Part shown: piece after piece, positions 40,311 through 49,042 of the stretch
Position numbering within the stretch: the stretch's first letter is position 1
Layout of the letters: every line of letters begins with the position of its first letter
Assembly: GCF_026626705.1 (NCBI RefSeq)
Contig: NZ_JAPNKC010000001.1
Location: forward strand, 6,466,001 to 6,530,000
Direction: 5' to 3'
DNA from: Pyxidicoccus sp. MSG2
Lineage (GTDB): Bacteria; Myxococcota; Myxococcia; Myxococcales; Myxococcaceae
DNA: 64,000 bases
Translations under genes and position numbers: made by a program
Notes under the pieces: model-generated
Seen by the model: only the letters and a program-made list of their open reading frames with translations
Told to the model about the DNA's origin: nothing
The model's database searches: none

Positions 40311-40639
40311 TGCCTCTCTGCTCAAGCGAGGGCGGCCAGGGCAGGGGTGTGCCCCAAGGGGGTGCACCGTCCCGTGTACCCGCGCGGCCTTGCTGGCCCC
40401 GTCAGCGGCCCTTCTCGGCCCCGCCTTCTGCACCCCACCCCCACCCCCACCCCCGCCCCTCCCCCCGACGTCTACCCGGAAGGACGCTACCGGGCGAGGC
40501 CGACAGAGAGGTACTCAAGGGCGAACCGGGCCTGGACCGTTCACGCCTCGGGCTCCTGCCGCAGGAGTGTCAACCCGACGGCAGCGTGGAGACCGGTGCT
40601 GGGGCGCGCCAGGAGCGGGCGATTCCCTGCGCGAAGCTG
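40311..40639. other. Non-coding region with a pyrimidine/purine-biased tract
   Basis: There is no recognisable gene. Bases 40431-40466 are almost pure C with scattered A (repeated CCCCCAC units), a low-complexity tract. The right end (about 40605-40639) matches 35905-35937, the MocR-derived sequence that follows the DUF4304 stop in both places. Confidence 0.5.
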
Positions 40640-41260
40640 CTATTTCGACGGAGCTGTGGAGCGTGATGCGAGAGGCGTGAGGTGGAGTTCGCGAAGCTGC
40701 CGCTCGAGCGTGAGCCCGCGGTCAGCGAAGAACTTCACGCCGCGGCGCACGTCGGCGAGCGCCCCGTCGCGGTCTCCCGTCACGTAGCGGAGTTGCGCGC
40801 GCAGGAAGAGCTGGGCGCCATGGTCCAGCGCCTGGTGCCGCAGCAGCTTCGCGGGGCCGTCCACCGCGTCGAGAAACGCGGCGACGCGAGCGAGGTCCGC
40901 CGCGAGCCGCTCCGTCAGCTCCGCTTCATCGGTGCTCGCGTCCACGCTCCAGTTGGACGGAGCACCTGCGACCAGGTCCTCCATCCGCTCGCGGAAGTGA
41001 CACTCGTGTTCCCTGGGTGCTTCGGGGACGGGCTCGTTCTCCAGGCGGTAGAGGGCATCGAAGGCGATGGCCACATTCACGTAGCACCGGGCCTCGCTCG
41101 CGGTGTTGCCGTGTGAGCGCTGCACGTTGAGCACCTGGAGCGTCTCACCGTGACGGCGGCGCCAGGTCAGCTCCTTCTTCTTGAATCCACCTGCCTTGGC
41201 GAGCGGCTGCATCGCGGCGGTGGCGATGGCGGTCAGCGTCTTGATGGCGTCCATGGTCAT
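40640..41260 (-). CDS. DUF4304 domain protein
   Basis: The 206-residue cytoplasmic protein follows the DUF4304 pattern: an N-terminal FKKKELTWRRRHGETLQVLN with VQRSHGNTASEARCYVNVAI, then a central PREHECHFRERM and WSVDASTDEAELTERLAADL, and a C-terminal helical part. The domain has no established function; relatives often sit near toxin-like or hydrolase genes. Its ATG overlaps the stop of the upstream hydrolase (ATGA at 41257-41260), so translation is coupled. A truncated copy of its last 65 codons lies at 35938. Confidence 0.78.
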   Translation of the reverse strand: MTMDAIKTLTAIATAAMQPLAKAGGFKKKELTWRRRHGETLQVLNVQRSHGNTASEARCYVNVAIAFDALYRLENEPVPEAPREHECHFRERMEDLVAGAPSNWSVDASTDEAELTERLAADLARVAAFLDAVDGPAKLLRHQALDHGAQLFLRAQLRYVTGDRDGALADVRRGVKFFADRGLTLERQLRELHLTPLASRSTAPSK

Positions 41261-42231
41261 TCTGACTGTCGTGGGAGGGGCGCCACACGCGCGAGTGAAT
41301 CCCGGACCGCGGCGCACAGCGCCGTCCGCTCGGTGAGGATGGCGGAGACGTGCCCGGCGTTCACCCACCGCAGCTCGCTCTCCTTCCAGTGGGCGTGCAG
41401 GGTGCGCGTCTCCGCCGCCGGGACGAAGCCGTCCTTCTTGCAAGCGAGCAGGATGGCCGCGCCGGGCTGTCGCGGGAGTGGGAACTTCGTCAGGTTCGCC
41501 AGGTCGAAGATGCGGCCCAGCCGCTGGCGGGCCTGCTCCGCGTCACGCCGGGCGCCGTCCAGTTCCGAGAAAGAGATGGACCACGACAGCAGCCCCCGGG
41601 TGAACACGGGCACGGGGGACGCGCCCGCCGCCAGCGCCGCCACGGCGAGCGGCCCCGGGAACAGCACCGCCGTGAGCGCCGCCATGTACCCGCCCATGCT
41701 GTACCCCGCGATGCCCAGGCGCTCGTAGCCGGCGTCACGCAGCCACGTGAGCAGTGCGCGGGCCTCCTCCACCATGCCGAGGTTCATCAGCACGTGGTCG
41801 CTGACGGTGCGCAGCGCGCCGCCCTTCTGTCCGAGCGGACGGCGCACGCCGTAGTACGGATTCTCCAGCAGGAAGAGGTCGACGCCCTCACGGACCAGCG
41901 GCGAGTAGAGACGCTCGCGGAGCACGTAGCCCTCTTCGCGCGAAGCGGCGAGCACCACACAGGCCGAGCGCCCACGGGTGTGCTCCGCGCTCAGCCACCG
42001 GACATGCGCCGTCTGGACGGGCGGGGCCAGGAGGGGCAGGGGCGAGGTGAAGGTTCCGTCCCGCAGCCACGCGCCCCGGTGCGGCCTGGCGTCACCCCAC
42101 TCGGGAGTGACGCGGGCCGGCTCCGGGAGGAAGGAGGTCCCCACCTCCACCTTCTCCAGCAGTTGCTCGTCGCCCCAGCCGTGGGTGAACAGTCGGGCGC
42201 GGCGGGCCAGCCCCGCGAAGAGGACATCCAC
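41257..42231 (-). CDS. Alpha/beta hydrolase (ABHD18/DUF2048-like)
   Basis: The 324-residue protein has the nucleophile elbow GIAGYSMGGYMAALTAVLFP (Ser in GYSMGG), preceded by ACVVLAASREEGYVLRERLY and FLLENPYYGVRRPLGQKGGA. A C-terminal LRWVNAGHVSAIL carries the catalytic His (GHVS). The PYYGxRRPxxQ segment is typical of the abhydrolase_18 family. It is a cytoplasmic esterase-like enzyme of unknown substrate. It is translationally coupled to the DUF4304 gene downstream and lies 112 bases after the MocR gene stop on the same strand. An upstream start beyond ATG 42231 is not supported. Confidence 0.82.
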   Translation of the reverse strand: MDVLFAGLARRARLFTHGWGDEQLLEKVEVGTSFLPEPARVTPEWGDARPHRGAWLRDGTFTSPLPLLAPPVQTAHVRWLSAEHTRGRSACVVLAASREEGYVLRERLYSPLVREGVDLFLLENPYYGVRRPLGQKGGALRTVSDHVLMNLGMVEEARALLTWLRDAGYERLGIAGYSMGGYMAALTAVLFPGPLAVAALAAGASPVPVFTRGLLSWSISFSELDGARRDAEQARQRLGRIFDLANLTKFPLPRQPGAAILLACKKDGFVPAAETRTLHAHWKESELRWVNAGHVSAILTERTALCAAVRDSLARVAPLPRQSE

Positions 42232-42343
42232 GACGTGCGCACCGAGCGGGGACCAGGACTCCTCGCGCCCATCCTATGCGCCCGGCCCTCGCATCCAGCA
42301 CCTGTTCGAGGTTCACCCCTGCGTCCGGGCCGGCGTTGTCCTC

Positions 42344-43786
42344 CTACGGGCGTTTCGCCGTGGCCGCCGCCGCGACACAGGCGCGCAGGCGGCGAAGTCC
42401 CTCGTCGATGTGGGTGGTCGCCACCGCGCCATAGCCGAGCACGAAGCCCGGCTGCGCGGGCCTGCTCGCGTAGTAGCTCGACAGTCCCTCGATGCCCACG
42501 CCGGCCGCCTTCGCACGCTCCAGGGTCTCCCGCTCCAGCTTCAGGCCCCCCCGACGGAGCGTCGCGCTCAGGTGCAGGCCCGCCACGGATGGCAACGGCT
42601 GGAGCCAGTCGCCGAAGTCGCGCGTCAGCCGCTCCAGGATGCGCTCGTGCCGGCTCTCGTACTCGCGCCGCATCTTGCGGATGTGCCGCGCGAGCAGTCC
42701 CTCGTCGATGAAGCGCGCGAGCGCGGCCTGCGCCGGCCACTGGCTGTGCCAGTCACTCACCTGCTTGGCCACCCGCAACTCCCGTTGGATGGAGGGCGGC
42801 GCGATGAGGAACCCCAGGCGCAGCGCGGGGAGCATCACCTTCGAGAACGAGCCGACGTAGATGACCCGGCCGGAGCGGTCCAGGCTGAACAGCGTCTCCA
42901 GCGGGCGCCCGCCGAAGCGGAACTCGCTGTCGTAGTCGTCTTCAATCACCACCGCGTCCCGCTGCTTCGCCCAGTCGAGCAGCGCCGTCCGCCGCGCGGG
43001 CGACATGGGCATGCCGAGCGGGAACTGGTGCGAGGGCGTCACGTAGACGAGCCGCGCGTCGTCCGGCAGCGCGCGCACGTCGAGCCCCTCCGCGTCGACG
43101 GGGACGGACACCACGCGCGCCCCCAGGGACTGGAACAGCATCCTCGCGGGCGGATAGCCCGGCTCCTCCACGGCGACGCAGTCCCCCGGCTCCAGCAACA
43201 CCCGCCCGATGAGGTCCAGCGCCTGCTGCGCGCCGTGCGTGACGAGGACGTCCCCCGCGTCCGCGTGGACGCCCCGAGCGACACCCACGTGCCGGGTCAC
43301 CGCCTCGCGCAGCCCGAGGTGGCCGGCCGCTTCCGCGTGCCCCGACGGCACCGTGGCGGCCCGGAGCTGCCGCGCCAGGAACCGGCGCCACGTCTCGTAG
43401 GGGAACAGCCGCGAGTCCGGAATGCCCACGCGAAAGTCATGGGCCACGGGCGCGTCGGGGGCGCGCGGGTCGGGCAGGGTGCTCCAGATGGCCCGGGCGC
43501 GCAGCCGCACCGCCGAGGACGCCCTCACGCGGCCACGCCCCCGGGGCGTTTCACCCTGCACGAAGCTGCCTGCCCGGGTGCGGCCCGCCAGCAGGCCCTC
43601 CGCGGTGAGCCACTCATAGGCCACGCTCACCGTGTTGCGCGACACCGAGAGGCGCTTCGCCAGCTCGCGCGTGGGCGGCACCCGCTCTCCGCGCCGCAGC
43701 CGGCCGTCGAGGATGGCCGCGCGCAGCTCCCGGTAGATCTGCCCGGCGATGTCGCGGCGGCTCTGGAGGTTGACGTGCAGGTCCAT
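42344..43786 (-). CDS. MocR/PdxR family regulator (GntR helix-turn-helix fused to aminotransferase domain)
   Basis: The 480-residue protein has an N-terminal GntR winged helix (DIAGQIYRELRAAILDGRLR, VPPTRELAKRLSVSRNTVSV). A linker follows, then a fold-type I PLP aminotransferase domain: HDFRVGIPDSRLFPYETWRR, VTHGAQQALDLIGRVLLEPG, VEEPGYPPARMLFQSLGA, VTPSHQFPLGMPMS, VIEDDYDSEFRF and the PLP lysine in YVGSFSKVMLPALRLG. Such proteins sense PLP or an amino-acid-derived ligand. It is divergent from the cupin and DoxX genes with a 109 bp spacer that carries a direct repeat at 43805, so these are the likely targets. A fragment of a paralogue is at 35785. Confidence 0.92.
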   Translation of the reverse strand: MDLHVNLQSRRDIAGQIYRELRAAILDGRLRRGERVPPTRELAKRLSVSRNTVSVAYEWLTAEGLLAGRTRAGSFVQGETPRGRGRVRASSAVRLRARAIWSTLPDPRAPDAPVAHDFRVGIPDSRLFPYETWRRFLARQLRAATVPSGHAEAAGHLGLREAVTRHVGVARGVHADAGDVLVTHGAQQALDLIGRVLLEPGDCVAVEEPGYPPARMLFQSLGARVVSVPVDAEGLDVRALPDDARLVYVTPSHQFPLGMPMSPARRTALLDWAKQRDAVVIEDDYDSEFRFGGRPLETLFSLDRSGRVIYVGSFSKVMLPALRLGFLIAPPSIQRELRVAKQVSDWHSQWPAQAALARFIDEGLLARHIRKMRREYESRHERILERLTRDFGDWLQPLPSVAGLHLSATLRRGGLKLERETLERAKAAGVGIEGLSSYYASRPAQPGFVLGYGAVATTHIDEGLRRLRACVAAAATAKRP

Positions 43787-43804
43787 ACCGCCGGCAACCT
43801 TGGA

Positions 43805-43836
43805 TTGGCCCAGTGAGATTCGTCAATCCTGGCTCT
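43805..43836 (+). promoter_or_regulatory. Predicted MocR operator in the MocR/cupin divergent promoter
   Basis: TTGGCCCA, 16 bp, CTGGCTCT. The first half-site and the following GTGAGA are identical to those at 8983-9014 upstream of the YfcG-like GST, and the spacing is the same. It begins 19 bp before the MocR start and lies 60 bp before the cupin start, so it can control both directions. Confidence 0.6.
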
Positions 43837-43895
43837 GCCATCGGGACATCGCCGAGGGCACTCTGCCGTCACTTCCAGACGACAGGAGACACCCC

Positions 43896-44354
43896 ATGAC
43901 GCCCGCTGCCCCCGCCGCCTCGCACCCCGTCCACCCGGACCGCATGCCCTGGATTCCCATGGGCCGTCCCGGGTTGTCCTTCAAGCCGCTGCGCTTCTTC
44001 CGCGACGACAGCGGCTGGATGTACCTCTTCCGGCTCGAGCCCGGCACCGTCATCCCCCTGCACCGGCACACCGGCGAGGCGCATGGCTTCAACATCTCCG
44101 GAAGCCGCAAGCTCCTCGACACCGGCGAGGTGATTGGCCCGGGCACCTACGTCTATGAGCCGCCCGGCAACGTCGACACCTGGATGGCCGTGGGCGACGA
44201 GCCGACCATCATCCTCATCAACGTGCGCGGCGCCATCGAGTACCTCGGCAAGGACGGCGAGGTCACCGGCCGGGTGACGTCGAACGACCGCCTCAAGACG
44301 TACCAGCGCTGGTGCGAGGAGCACGGCACCGCGTTCCTCGCCACCGTGGAGTGA
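43896..44354 (+). CDS. Cupin protein, 2,4'-dihydroxyacetophenone dioxygenase-like
   Basis: The 152-residue single-domain cupin has the metal motif PGTVIPLHRHTGEAHGFNIS (H, H, E and a later H), preceded by KPLRFFRDDSGWMYLFRLEP. It is followed by GPGTYVYEPPGNVDTWMAVG and IILINVRGAIEYLGKDGEVT. This order matches 2,4'-dihydroxyacetophenone dioxygenase and related small Fe(II) C-C-bond-cleaving cupins. The cleaved substrate here is not known. ATG 43896 follows an AGGAGACACC site. It overlaps in function with the DoxX gene 5 bases downstream, and both are probably under the divergent MocR regulator. Confidence 0.8.
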   Translation: MTPAAPAASHPVHPDRMPWIPMGRPGLSFKPLRFFRDDSGWMYLFRLEPGTVIPLHRHTGEAHGFNISGSRKLLDTGEVIGPGTYVYEPPGNVDTWMAVGDEPTIILINVRGAIEYLGKDGEVTGRVTSNDRLKTYQRWCEEHGTAFLATVE

Positions 44355-44359
44355 CGCCC

Positions 44360-44821
44360 ATGCACACCACCGCATCGGACTCCGTGGCGGACCTCCCGCG
44401 CGTCTGGACGCTGGAGCGATTCGGGCTGCTGTACGCCCGCCTCGCGCTCGGCGGCGCCTTCCTGTCCGCCGTCGCCAGCCGCTTCGGCGTCTGGAAGGCG
44501 GACCCGGGCCTCGGGTACTTCGACAACTTCATCCGCTACACGGGTGAGGTGAACGCCTTCATGCCCGCGTCCACCAGTCCCTTCCTCGCGTGGGCCGCCA
44601 CCGCCGCGGAACTCTGCCTGGGCCTCCTGCTGGTGCTCGGCTTCCGGCGGCGCCAGGTGGCGCTGTGCGCCTCCGTGCTGCTGGCGCTGTTCGGCACCGC
44701 CATGGCCCTTTCCTTCGGGCCCAAGGAGCCGCTGGACTACTCCGTGTTCTCCGCCTCGGCGGGCGCGCTGCTGCTGGCGCTGTATCCTGCCCGGCCCGGC
44801 GGAACCCACATGTCGGTGTAG
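44360..44821 (+). CDS. DoxX family membrane protein
   Basis: The 153-residue protein has four hydrophobic helices in DoxX order: LYARLALGGAFLSAVASRFG, a loop with YFDNFIRYTGEVNAFMP, AWAATAAELCLGLLLVLGF, QVALCASVLLALFGTAMALS and FSASAGALLLALYPARP. DoxX-type proteins are linked to thiol and oxidative stress and to quinone-type oxidases. It starts 5 bases after the cupin stop, so the two form an operon. No quinol-oxidase partner is present. ATG 44360 is the first Met after the cupin stop. Confidence 0.85.
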   Translation: MHTTASDSVADLPRVWTLERFGLLYARLALGGAFLSAVASRFGVWKADPGLGYFDNFIRYTGEVNAFMPASTSPFLAWAATAAELCLGLLLVLGFRRRQVALCASVLLALFGTAMALSFGPKEPLDYSVFSASAGALLLALYPARPGGTHMSV

Positions 44822-44901
44822 CCTGGAAAGAGCGCTCGGCGGGCCGCATGTTTGGAATGCGGCCTGGGGCCGATGGGCTTATCTCCACAGGGGTGCCCCC
44901 A

Positions 44902-45558
44902 ATGACCGCTCAAGAACGTGTCGAGCGCGCCGCCAGCGCGCTGAAGGTCTTCCCGCTGCCCTCGGCGGTGCTCTTCCCGCACACCGTCATCCCCCTCCAT
45001 ATCTTCGAGCCGCGCTACCGCGCCCTGGTGAAGGACGCGCTCGCCGGGGACCGCGTCATGGCGCTGGCCCAGCTCGAGTCCGGCTGGGAGGGCAGCTACG
45101 GCGGCAAGCCACCCATGCAGCCCATGATGTGCGCGGGCATCATCATCTGGGACGAGCAGGTGGAAGAGGGGCGCTACAACATTCTCCTCCAGGGCGTGTG
45201 CCGCGTCCGCCTGGCCGGCGAGCTGACGGGCGACAAGCTCTACCGCGAAGTCTCCGCCCAGGTGCTGCCAGATCTGCCCTACCAGGGGCCCGAGGAGGAG
45301 CAGCTCCGCCAGGCCGTCTTCGAGCTGGCCGGCCGGGTGCCTCCCTCCTTCGCGGAGAACCTGCTGCCGGTGGCCGCGCGCGCCATGGGCGGCATGCTGG
45401 CGGACGTGGTGGCCTCCGCCATCATCCCGGAAGCCGAGCGTCGCCAGGAGTTGCTGGCCGAGCTGGACGTGAAGCGGCGCCTGGATGCGGTGATGGAGGA
45501 CATCGGCGAGCTCATCGGCCGCCTCCAGCCCGTGCGGCCCTCCGGACCGCTGAACTGA
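44902..45558 (+). CDS. LON peptidase substrate-binding domain protein
   Basis: The 218-residue stand-alone LON domain reads LKVFPLPSAVLFPHTVIPLH with IFEPRYRALVKDALAGDRVM, then GIIIWDEQVEEGRYNILLQG and VCRVRLAGELTGDKLYREVS, and a C-terminal helical bundle. The ATPase and protease parts of Lon are missing, as usual in this family (YbaS/LonB-like small proteins). The presumed role is binding unfolded or specific substrates. ATG 44902 is chosen for its fit to the family start; ATG 44848 upstream is weaker. It reads in the same direction as the DoxX gene and NadE, with larger gaps, so an independent promoter is likely. Confidence 0.9.
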   Translation: MTAQERVERAASALKVFPLPSAVLFPHTVIPLHIFEPRYRALVKDALAGDRVMALAQLESGWEGSYGGKPPMQPMMCAGIIIWDEQVEEGRYNILLQGVCRVRLAGELTGDKLYREVSAQVLPDLPYQGPEEEQLRQAVFELAGRVPPSFAENLLPVAARAMGGMLADVVASAIIPEAERRQELLAELDVKRRLDAVMEDIGELIGRLQPVRPSGPLN

Positions 45559-45688
45559 CCGCGGGGCCCCTCCGGCCCGCGGGTTGGGCTTGCCTTGAGG
45601 GGCGGGCCGGGCATTGCTGGGCCCCACACCGGTGCCGGATGGCGGGCCACTCCCGGGCGCGTCCGGCCGAAAGGGGACTGGAACCACC

Positions 45689-47581
45689 ATGCGGCTCGTG
45701 AAGCTTGGGCTTGCCAGCGTCAACACCACCGTGGGCGCCTTCAGCAAGAACACGGACAGGGCCCTGGCGCAGGCGAAGAAGATGGCGGCGGATGGGGTGA
45801 CGCTCGGGGTCTTCCAGGAGCAGCTCATCGCCGGCTATCCGGCCGAGGACCTGGTGCAGTGGCAGGGCTTCATCGACCGGCAGTGGCCGGAACTGGAGCG
45901 CTTCGCCCGCGAGACGGCCGCGCTGCCCACCGTCTTCGTCGTCGGCGTGGGCATCGCCTGGCAGGGCCTGCGCCTCAACTGCGCGGCGGTGGTGGCGGGT
46001 GGGCGCGTGCTGGGGCTCGTGCCCAAGGAGAAGCTGCCCACCTACAGCGTCTTCTACGAGGCCCGGACGTTCGGCCGCGGCCTGCCGGGCATGGCGGAGG
46101 TCTACCGGGGCGTGCCGCTGGGGGACTACCTCTTCCAGTTCGACTTCGGCCTCGTGGCGCCGGAGGTGTGCGAGGACATCTGGAGCGCGGACGGCCCCAT
46201 GCGCCGGCGCACCTATTCCGGCGCGGAGCTGGTGGTGAACCTGTCCGCCTCTCCCTTTCGTCTGGGGTTCGTGGAGACGCGGCGCGAGCTCATCGCCACC
46301 CGCGCGGCGGACCACCAGTGCACCATCGCCTACTGCAACGGGCTGGGCAGCAACGACGGCCTCATCTTCGACGGCGGCGGCTTCCTCAACCAGAACGGCC
46401 GCCACGTCATGGAGACGCCGCGCTTCCAGGAGGGCTACGCCGCCGCGGTGGTGGACCTGGACCGCACCCTGCGCCTGCGCGGCGAGGCCACCACCTGGCG
46501 CGTGGACCGCGAGGCGTGGGTGGCCAACGGCGGCCAGCGGGTGCCCGTGGTGGACTGCTCCGCCGCGGTGCGCACGCGGCGCGAGGGGCTCACCTACCCG
46601 GTGCCCCCGCACCGCAGCTTCTTCCTCCCGGGGCCGGACCCGCGCCGGCCCGCCCGGGAAGCCCTGTGCGAGGATTTGCTCGACGCGCTGGCCCTGGGCG
46701 TGGGCGACTACTTCGAGAAGACGCGCGCCTTCAAGGTGCTGGGAATCGCCCTGTCGGGCGGGCGTGACTCGCTGCTGACGCTGCTCATCGCCCACCGCTA
46801 CGCGAAGAAGGCGCGGCCGGAGGACCCGGGCTCGCTCATCCGCGCGTTCTACATGCCCAGCCGTTATTCCAGCGACGCCACCAGCGAAGCGGCCGAGACG
46901 ATTGCCCGCGAGCTGGGAGTGCCCTTCCAGGTGGTCTCCATCGACGAGGCCTTCGAGCGAGAGCGCGCCGTCGCCCAGAAGATGCTGGGGGACAAGCCCG
47001 TCACGCCGATTACGGAGCAGAACATCCAGGCCCGCCTGCGCGCCCAGCGCATGTGGAACTGGAGCAACTCCTGCGGCGGCCTGTTCCTGCAGACAGGCAA
47101 CATGAGTGAAAAGTCGGTGGGCTACACAACCATCGGTGGAGACCTCATGGGGGCTCTGGCCGTCATCGCCAACGTACCGAAGACGGTGGTGATGTACCTG
47201 CTCGACTACCTGCAGGAGACGACGGGCTACGAGGGCATCAAGAAGGTGCTCGCCAAGCCCGCCGGTCCGGAGCTGGCGCACAACCAGGTGGGGGAGGAGG
47301 AGCTGATGCCCTTCCCCGTGCTCGACGCATGCTTCTACCTGCACGCGGGCGAGAAGCTCACCCCCGCGGAGATGCTCCAGGCACTCACCGCCATGTTCCC
47401 GGAGGTGGAGGCGGCGCGCCTGAGCGGCTACGTGGAGAAGTTCGTCCGCCTCTTCCAGCAGTCCATCTACAAATGGGTGCAGTCTCCGCTGTCGCTGCAC
47501 ATCGGCAACCTGGACCTGGACCGCGAGCGCGCGCTGCAACTGCCCGTCGTCACCGCCACCGACTGGCTGCGCGAGGGCTGA
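45689..47581 (+). CDS. nadE: Glutamine-dependent NAD+ synthase
   Basis: The 630-residue two-domain enzyme has an N-terminal nitrilase-type glutaminase with the Glu-Lys-Cys triad (GVFQEQLIAGYP, VPKEKLPTYSVFYEAR, APEVCEDIWSAD). The C-terminal synthetase has the ATP pyrophosphatase loop ALSGGRDSLLTLLI, the QTGNMSEKSVGYTTIGGDL motif and a conserved KPAGPEL. It converts deamido-NAD, ATP and glutamine to NAD+. The loop is SGGRDS rather than the common SGGxDS, which is allowed. It is a housekeeping enzyme of the last step in NAD synthesis. ATG 45689 fits the family (MRLVKLGLASVN). Upstream in-frame starts would only add GC-rich filler. Confidence 0.96.
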   Translation: MRLVKLGLASVNTTVGAFSKNTDRALAQAKKMAADGVTLGVFQEQLIAGYPAEDLVQWQGFIDRQWPELERFARETAALPTVFVVGVGIAWQGLRLNCAAVVAGGRVLGLVPKEKLPTYSVFYEARTFGRGLPGMAEVYRGVPLGDYLFQFDFGLVAPEVCEDIWSADGPMRRRTYSGAELVVNLSASPFRLGFVETRRELIATRAADHQCTIAYCNGLGSNDGLIFDGGGFLNQNGRHVMETPRFQEGYAAAVVDLDRTLRLRGEATTWRVDREAWVANGGQRVPVVDCSAAVRTRREGLTYPVPPHRSFFLPGPDPRRPAREALCEDLLDALALGVGDYFEKTRAFKVLGIALSGGRDSLLTLLIAHRYAKKARPEDPGSLIRAFYMPSRYSSDATSEAAETIARELGVPFQVVSIDEAFERERAVAQKMLGDKPVTPITEQNIQARLRAQRMWNWSNSCGGLFLQTGNMSEKSVGYTTIGGDLMGALAVIANVPKTVVMYLLDYLQETTGYEGIKKVLAKPAGPELAHNQVGEEELMPFPVLDACFYLHAGEKLTPAEMLQALTAMFPEVEAARLSGYVEKFVRLFQQSIYKWVQSPLSLHIGNLDLDRERALQLPVVTATDWLREG

Positions 47582-47727
47582 CGCGCAACCCCTGTTGCCT
47601 CCACGCCACGCCCGGCCGCCCCACGGACGAACGGCCCCTCCAGCAATTCGCCCTTGCCGGGTGGCGCCTTGCCGGATGTCACTTCGCAAACAACCTTCAG
47701 GTCAGCCACTCGACGATGGAGGGTTGG

Positions 47728-48891
47728 ATGAAAGCGAAGATTCTGGCGGGCGCCATCGGGGCGCTCATGTACGGCACGGCGGCTGTTGCCGCTGACGGTG
47801 ATTGCCCGCCTTCACGGGCAAGCGCTGACGGGGCGTCGCAAGGGGTGATGCTGGCCCAGGCGCAGGATGAGATGCCCGTGGAGGGAGACGTCCAGCAGGA
47901 GGACACCACCATCATCGAGACGGAGCCGGTGCCCGACACAGGCGTGGCGCAGGACCCGCTGCTCGATGAAGGCGTGGGTGGCAGCGGCGACGTGGGACAG
48001 GATGTGGAAAAGCAGGATGTGGAAAAGCAGGAGCCGGGCATCGGCGGCAGCGGCAAGTCGGGCGAGATGCTGCTGCGGTGCGAGCCGGTGAAGGAGGGTA
48101 CGGGCGGCAGTGGAACGATGCAGGCCCCGTCGTCCCAGGAGCTGACCCCGCCGCCGTCCCAGGAAGTGATGCCGCCGCCGCAGACCCCGCCGCAGACCTC
48201 GCCGCAGACCGAGGAGCTGCCTCCGCCGCAGTCCGAGGCGTACCCGCCGCAGGGCGAAGCCACGGGCGGTAGCGGCGTTGCCACACCTCCTCCCGACTAC
48301 CGGCCCACGGCCGCGGCGGCGGAGCCCATTGAGCCGCTGGAGGTGAAGGAGAAGGAAAAGAACGACATGACGGGCCTGACGCTGCTCATCGGCGGCGGCG
48401 TGGAGGGCTATACCGGTGCGCTGGCGCCGCAGATCAACCCTGGCGCCACGGCGGGTGTGACGGCGGCCATCCGGCCGTCCAAGGTGTTCGGCATCGAGCT
48501 GGGCTACAGCGGCGCGGTGAACAACATCGACATCCCGACCGCGGGCGGCGCGGTGGACGGCCCGGACCTCGTCCGCAACGGCGGCACGGCCGTGGCGACC
48601 CTGGGCCTGTTCGCCACCCCCTGGCAGCCCTATCTGCTCGGCGGCATCGGCATCAACGACTACAACTTCCGCGGCGGCGAGGGACTCGGCTTCTCGGACG
48701 ACACCGTGGGCAGCGTGCCGGCGGGCGTCGGTCTCCGGGGTGCCATCGGCTCATTCCTCGCCGTGGATGCGCGCGTCAACTACAACTTCCTCTTCGACAA
48801 GGAGTTCGCTCCGAACGTGGATTCCGGCGGCGGCGACTTCAACGAGGGCGGCAGCTACCAGGGCACCGTGAGCGTCGGCGGTACCTTCTGA
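47728..48891 (+). CDS. Outer-membrane beta-barrel protein with proline/glutamine-rich linker
   Basis: The 387-residue protein has a signal peptide (ILAGAIGALMYGTAAVAADG). A long low-complexity region (about 40-200) is rich in Pro, Gln, Glu and GGSG repeats (VGGSGDVGQDVEKQDVEKQ, TPPPSQEVMPPPQTPPQTSP). The C-terminal beta-barrel domain is of the OmpA/OMP_b-brl type (TLLIGGGVEGYTGALAPQIN, VFGIELGYSGAVNNIDI, QPYLLGGIGINDYNF, VDARVNYNFLFDKEF) and ends in GTF. ATG 47728 has GGAGGG 6 bases upstream; ATG 47716 is the alternative. The linker probably spans or touches the periplasm or peptidoglycan. No partner genes are evident. Confidence 0.8.
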   Translation: MKAKILAGAIGALMYGTAAVAADGDCPPSRASADGASQGVMLAQAQDEMPVEGDVQQEDTTIIETEPVPDTGVAQDPLLDEGVGGSGDVGQDVEKQDVEKQEPGIGGSGKSGEMLLRCEPVKEGTGGSGTMQAPSSQELTPPPSQEVMPPPQTPPQTSPQTEELPPPQSEAYPPQGEATGGSGVATPPPDYRPTAAAAEPIEPLEVKEKEKNDMTGLTLLIGGGVEGYTGALAPQINPGATAGVTAAIRPSKVFGIELGYSGAVNNIDIPTAGGAVDGPDLVRNGGTAVATLGLFATPWQPYLLGGIGINDYNFRGGEGLGFSDDTVGSVPAGVGLRGAIGSFLAVDARVNYNFLFDKEFAPNVDSGGGDFNEGGSYQGTVSVGGTF

Positions 48892-49042
48892 GCAGCCTGT
48901 CGTGGCAGTGGATTGCGCGGAATGACCTGGTGGCGCGGTGCCCGGAAGCGAACGGGCCCCGCGCCACCGCGCGTTTTACGGTGCGGCGCGTGCGCGGCTG
49001 GCGCGTTAAGGTGTCCCACCCCCGCGGCAAGAGGAGAGGTGA

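Noticed and set aside
40431..40466. C-rich tract as a functional element (G-quadruplex or triplex)
   Set aside because: The tract could fold on the opposite strand, but it lies in a region of decayed transposon and nothing nearby indicates use.
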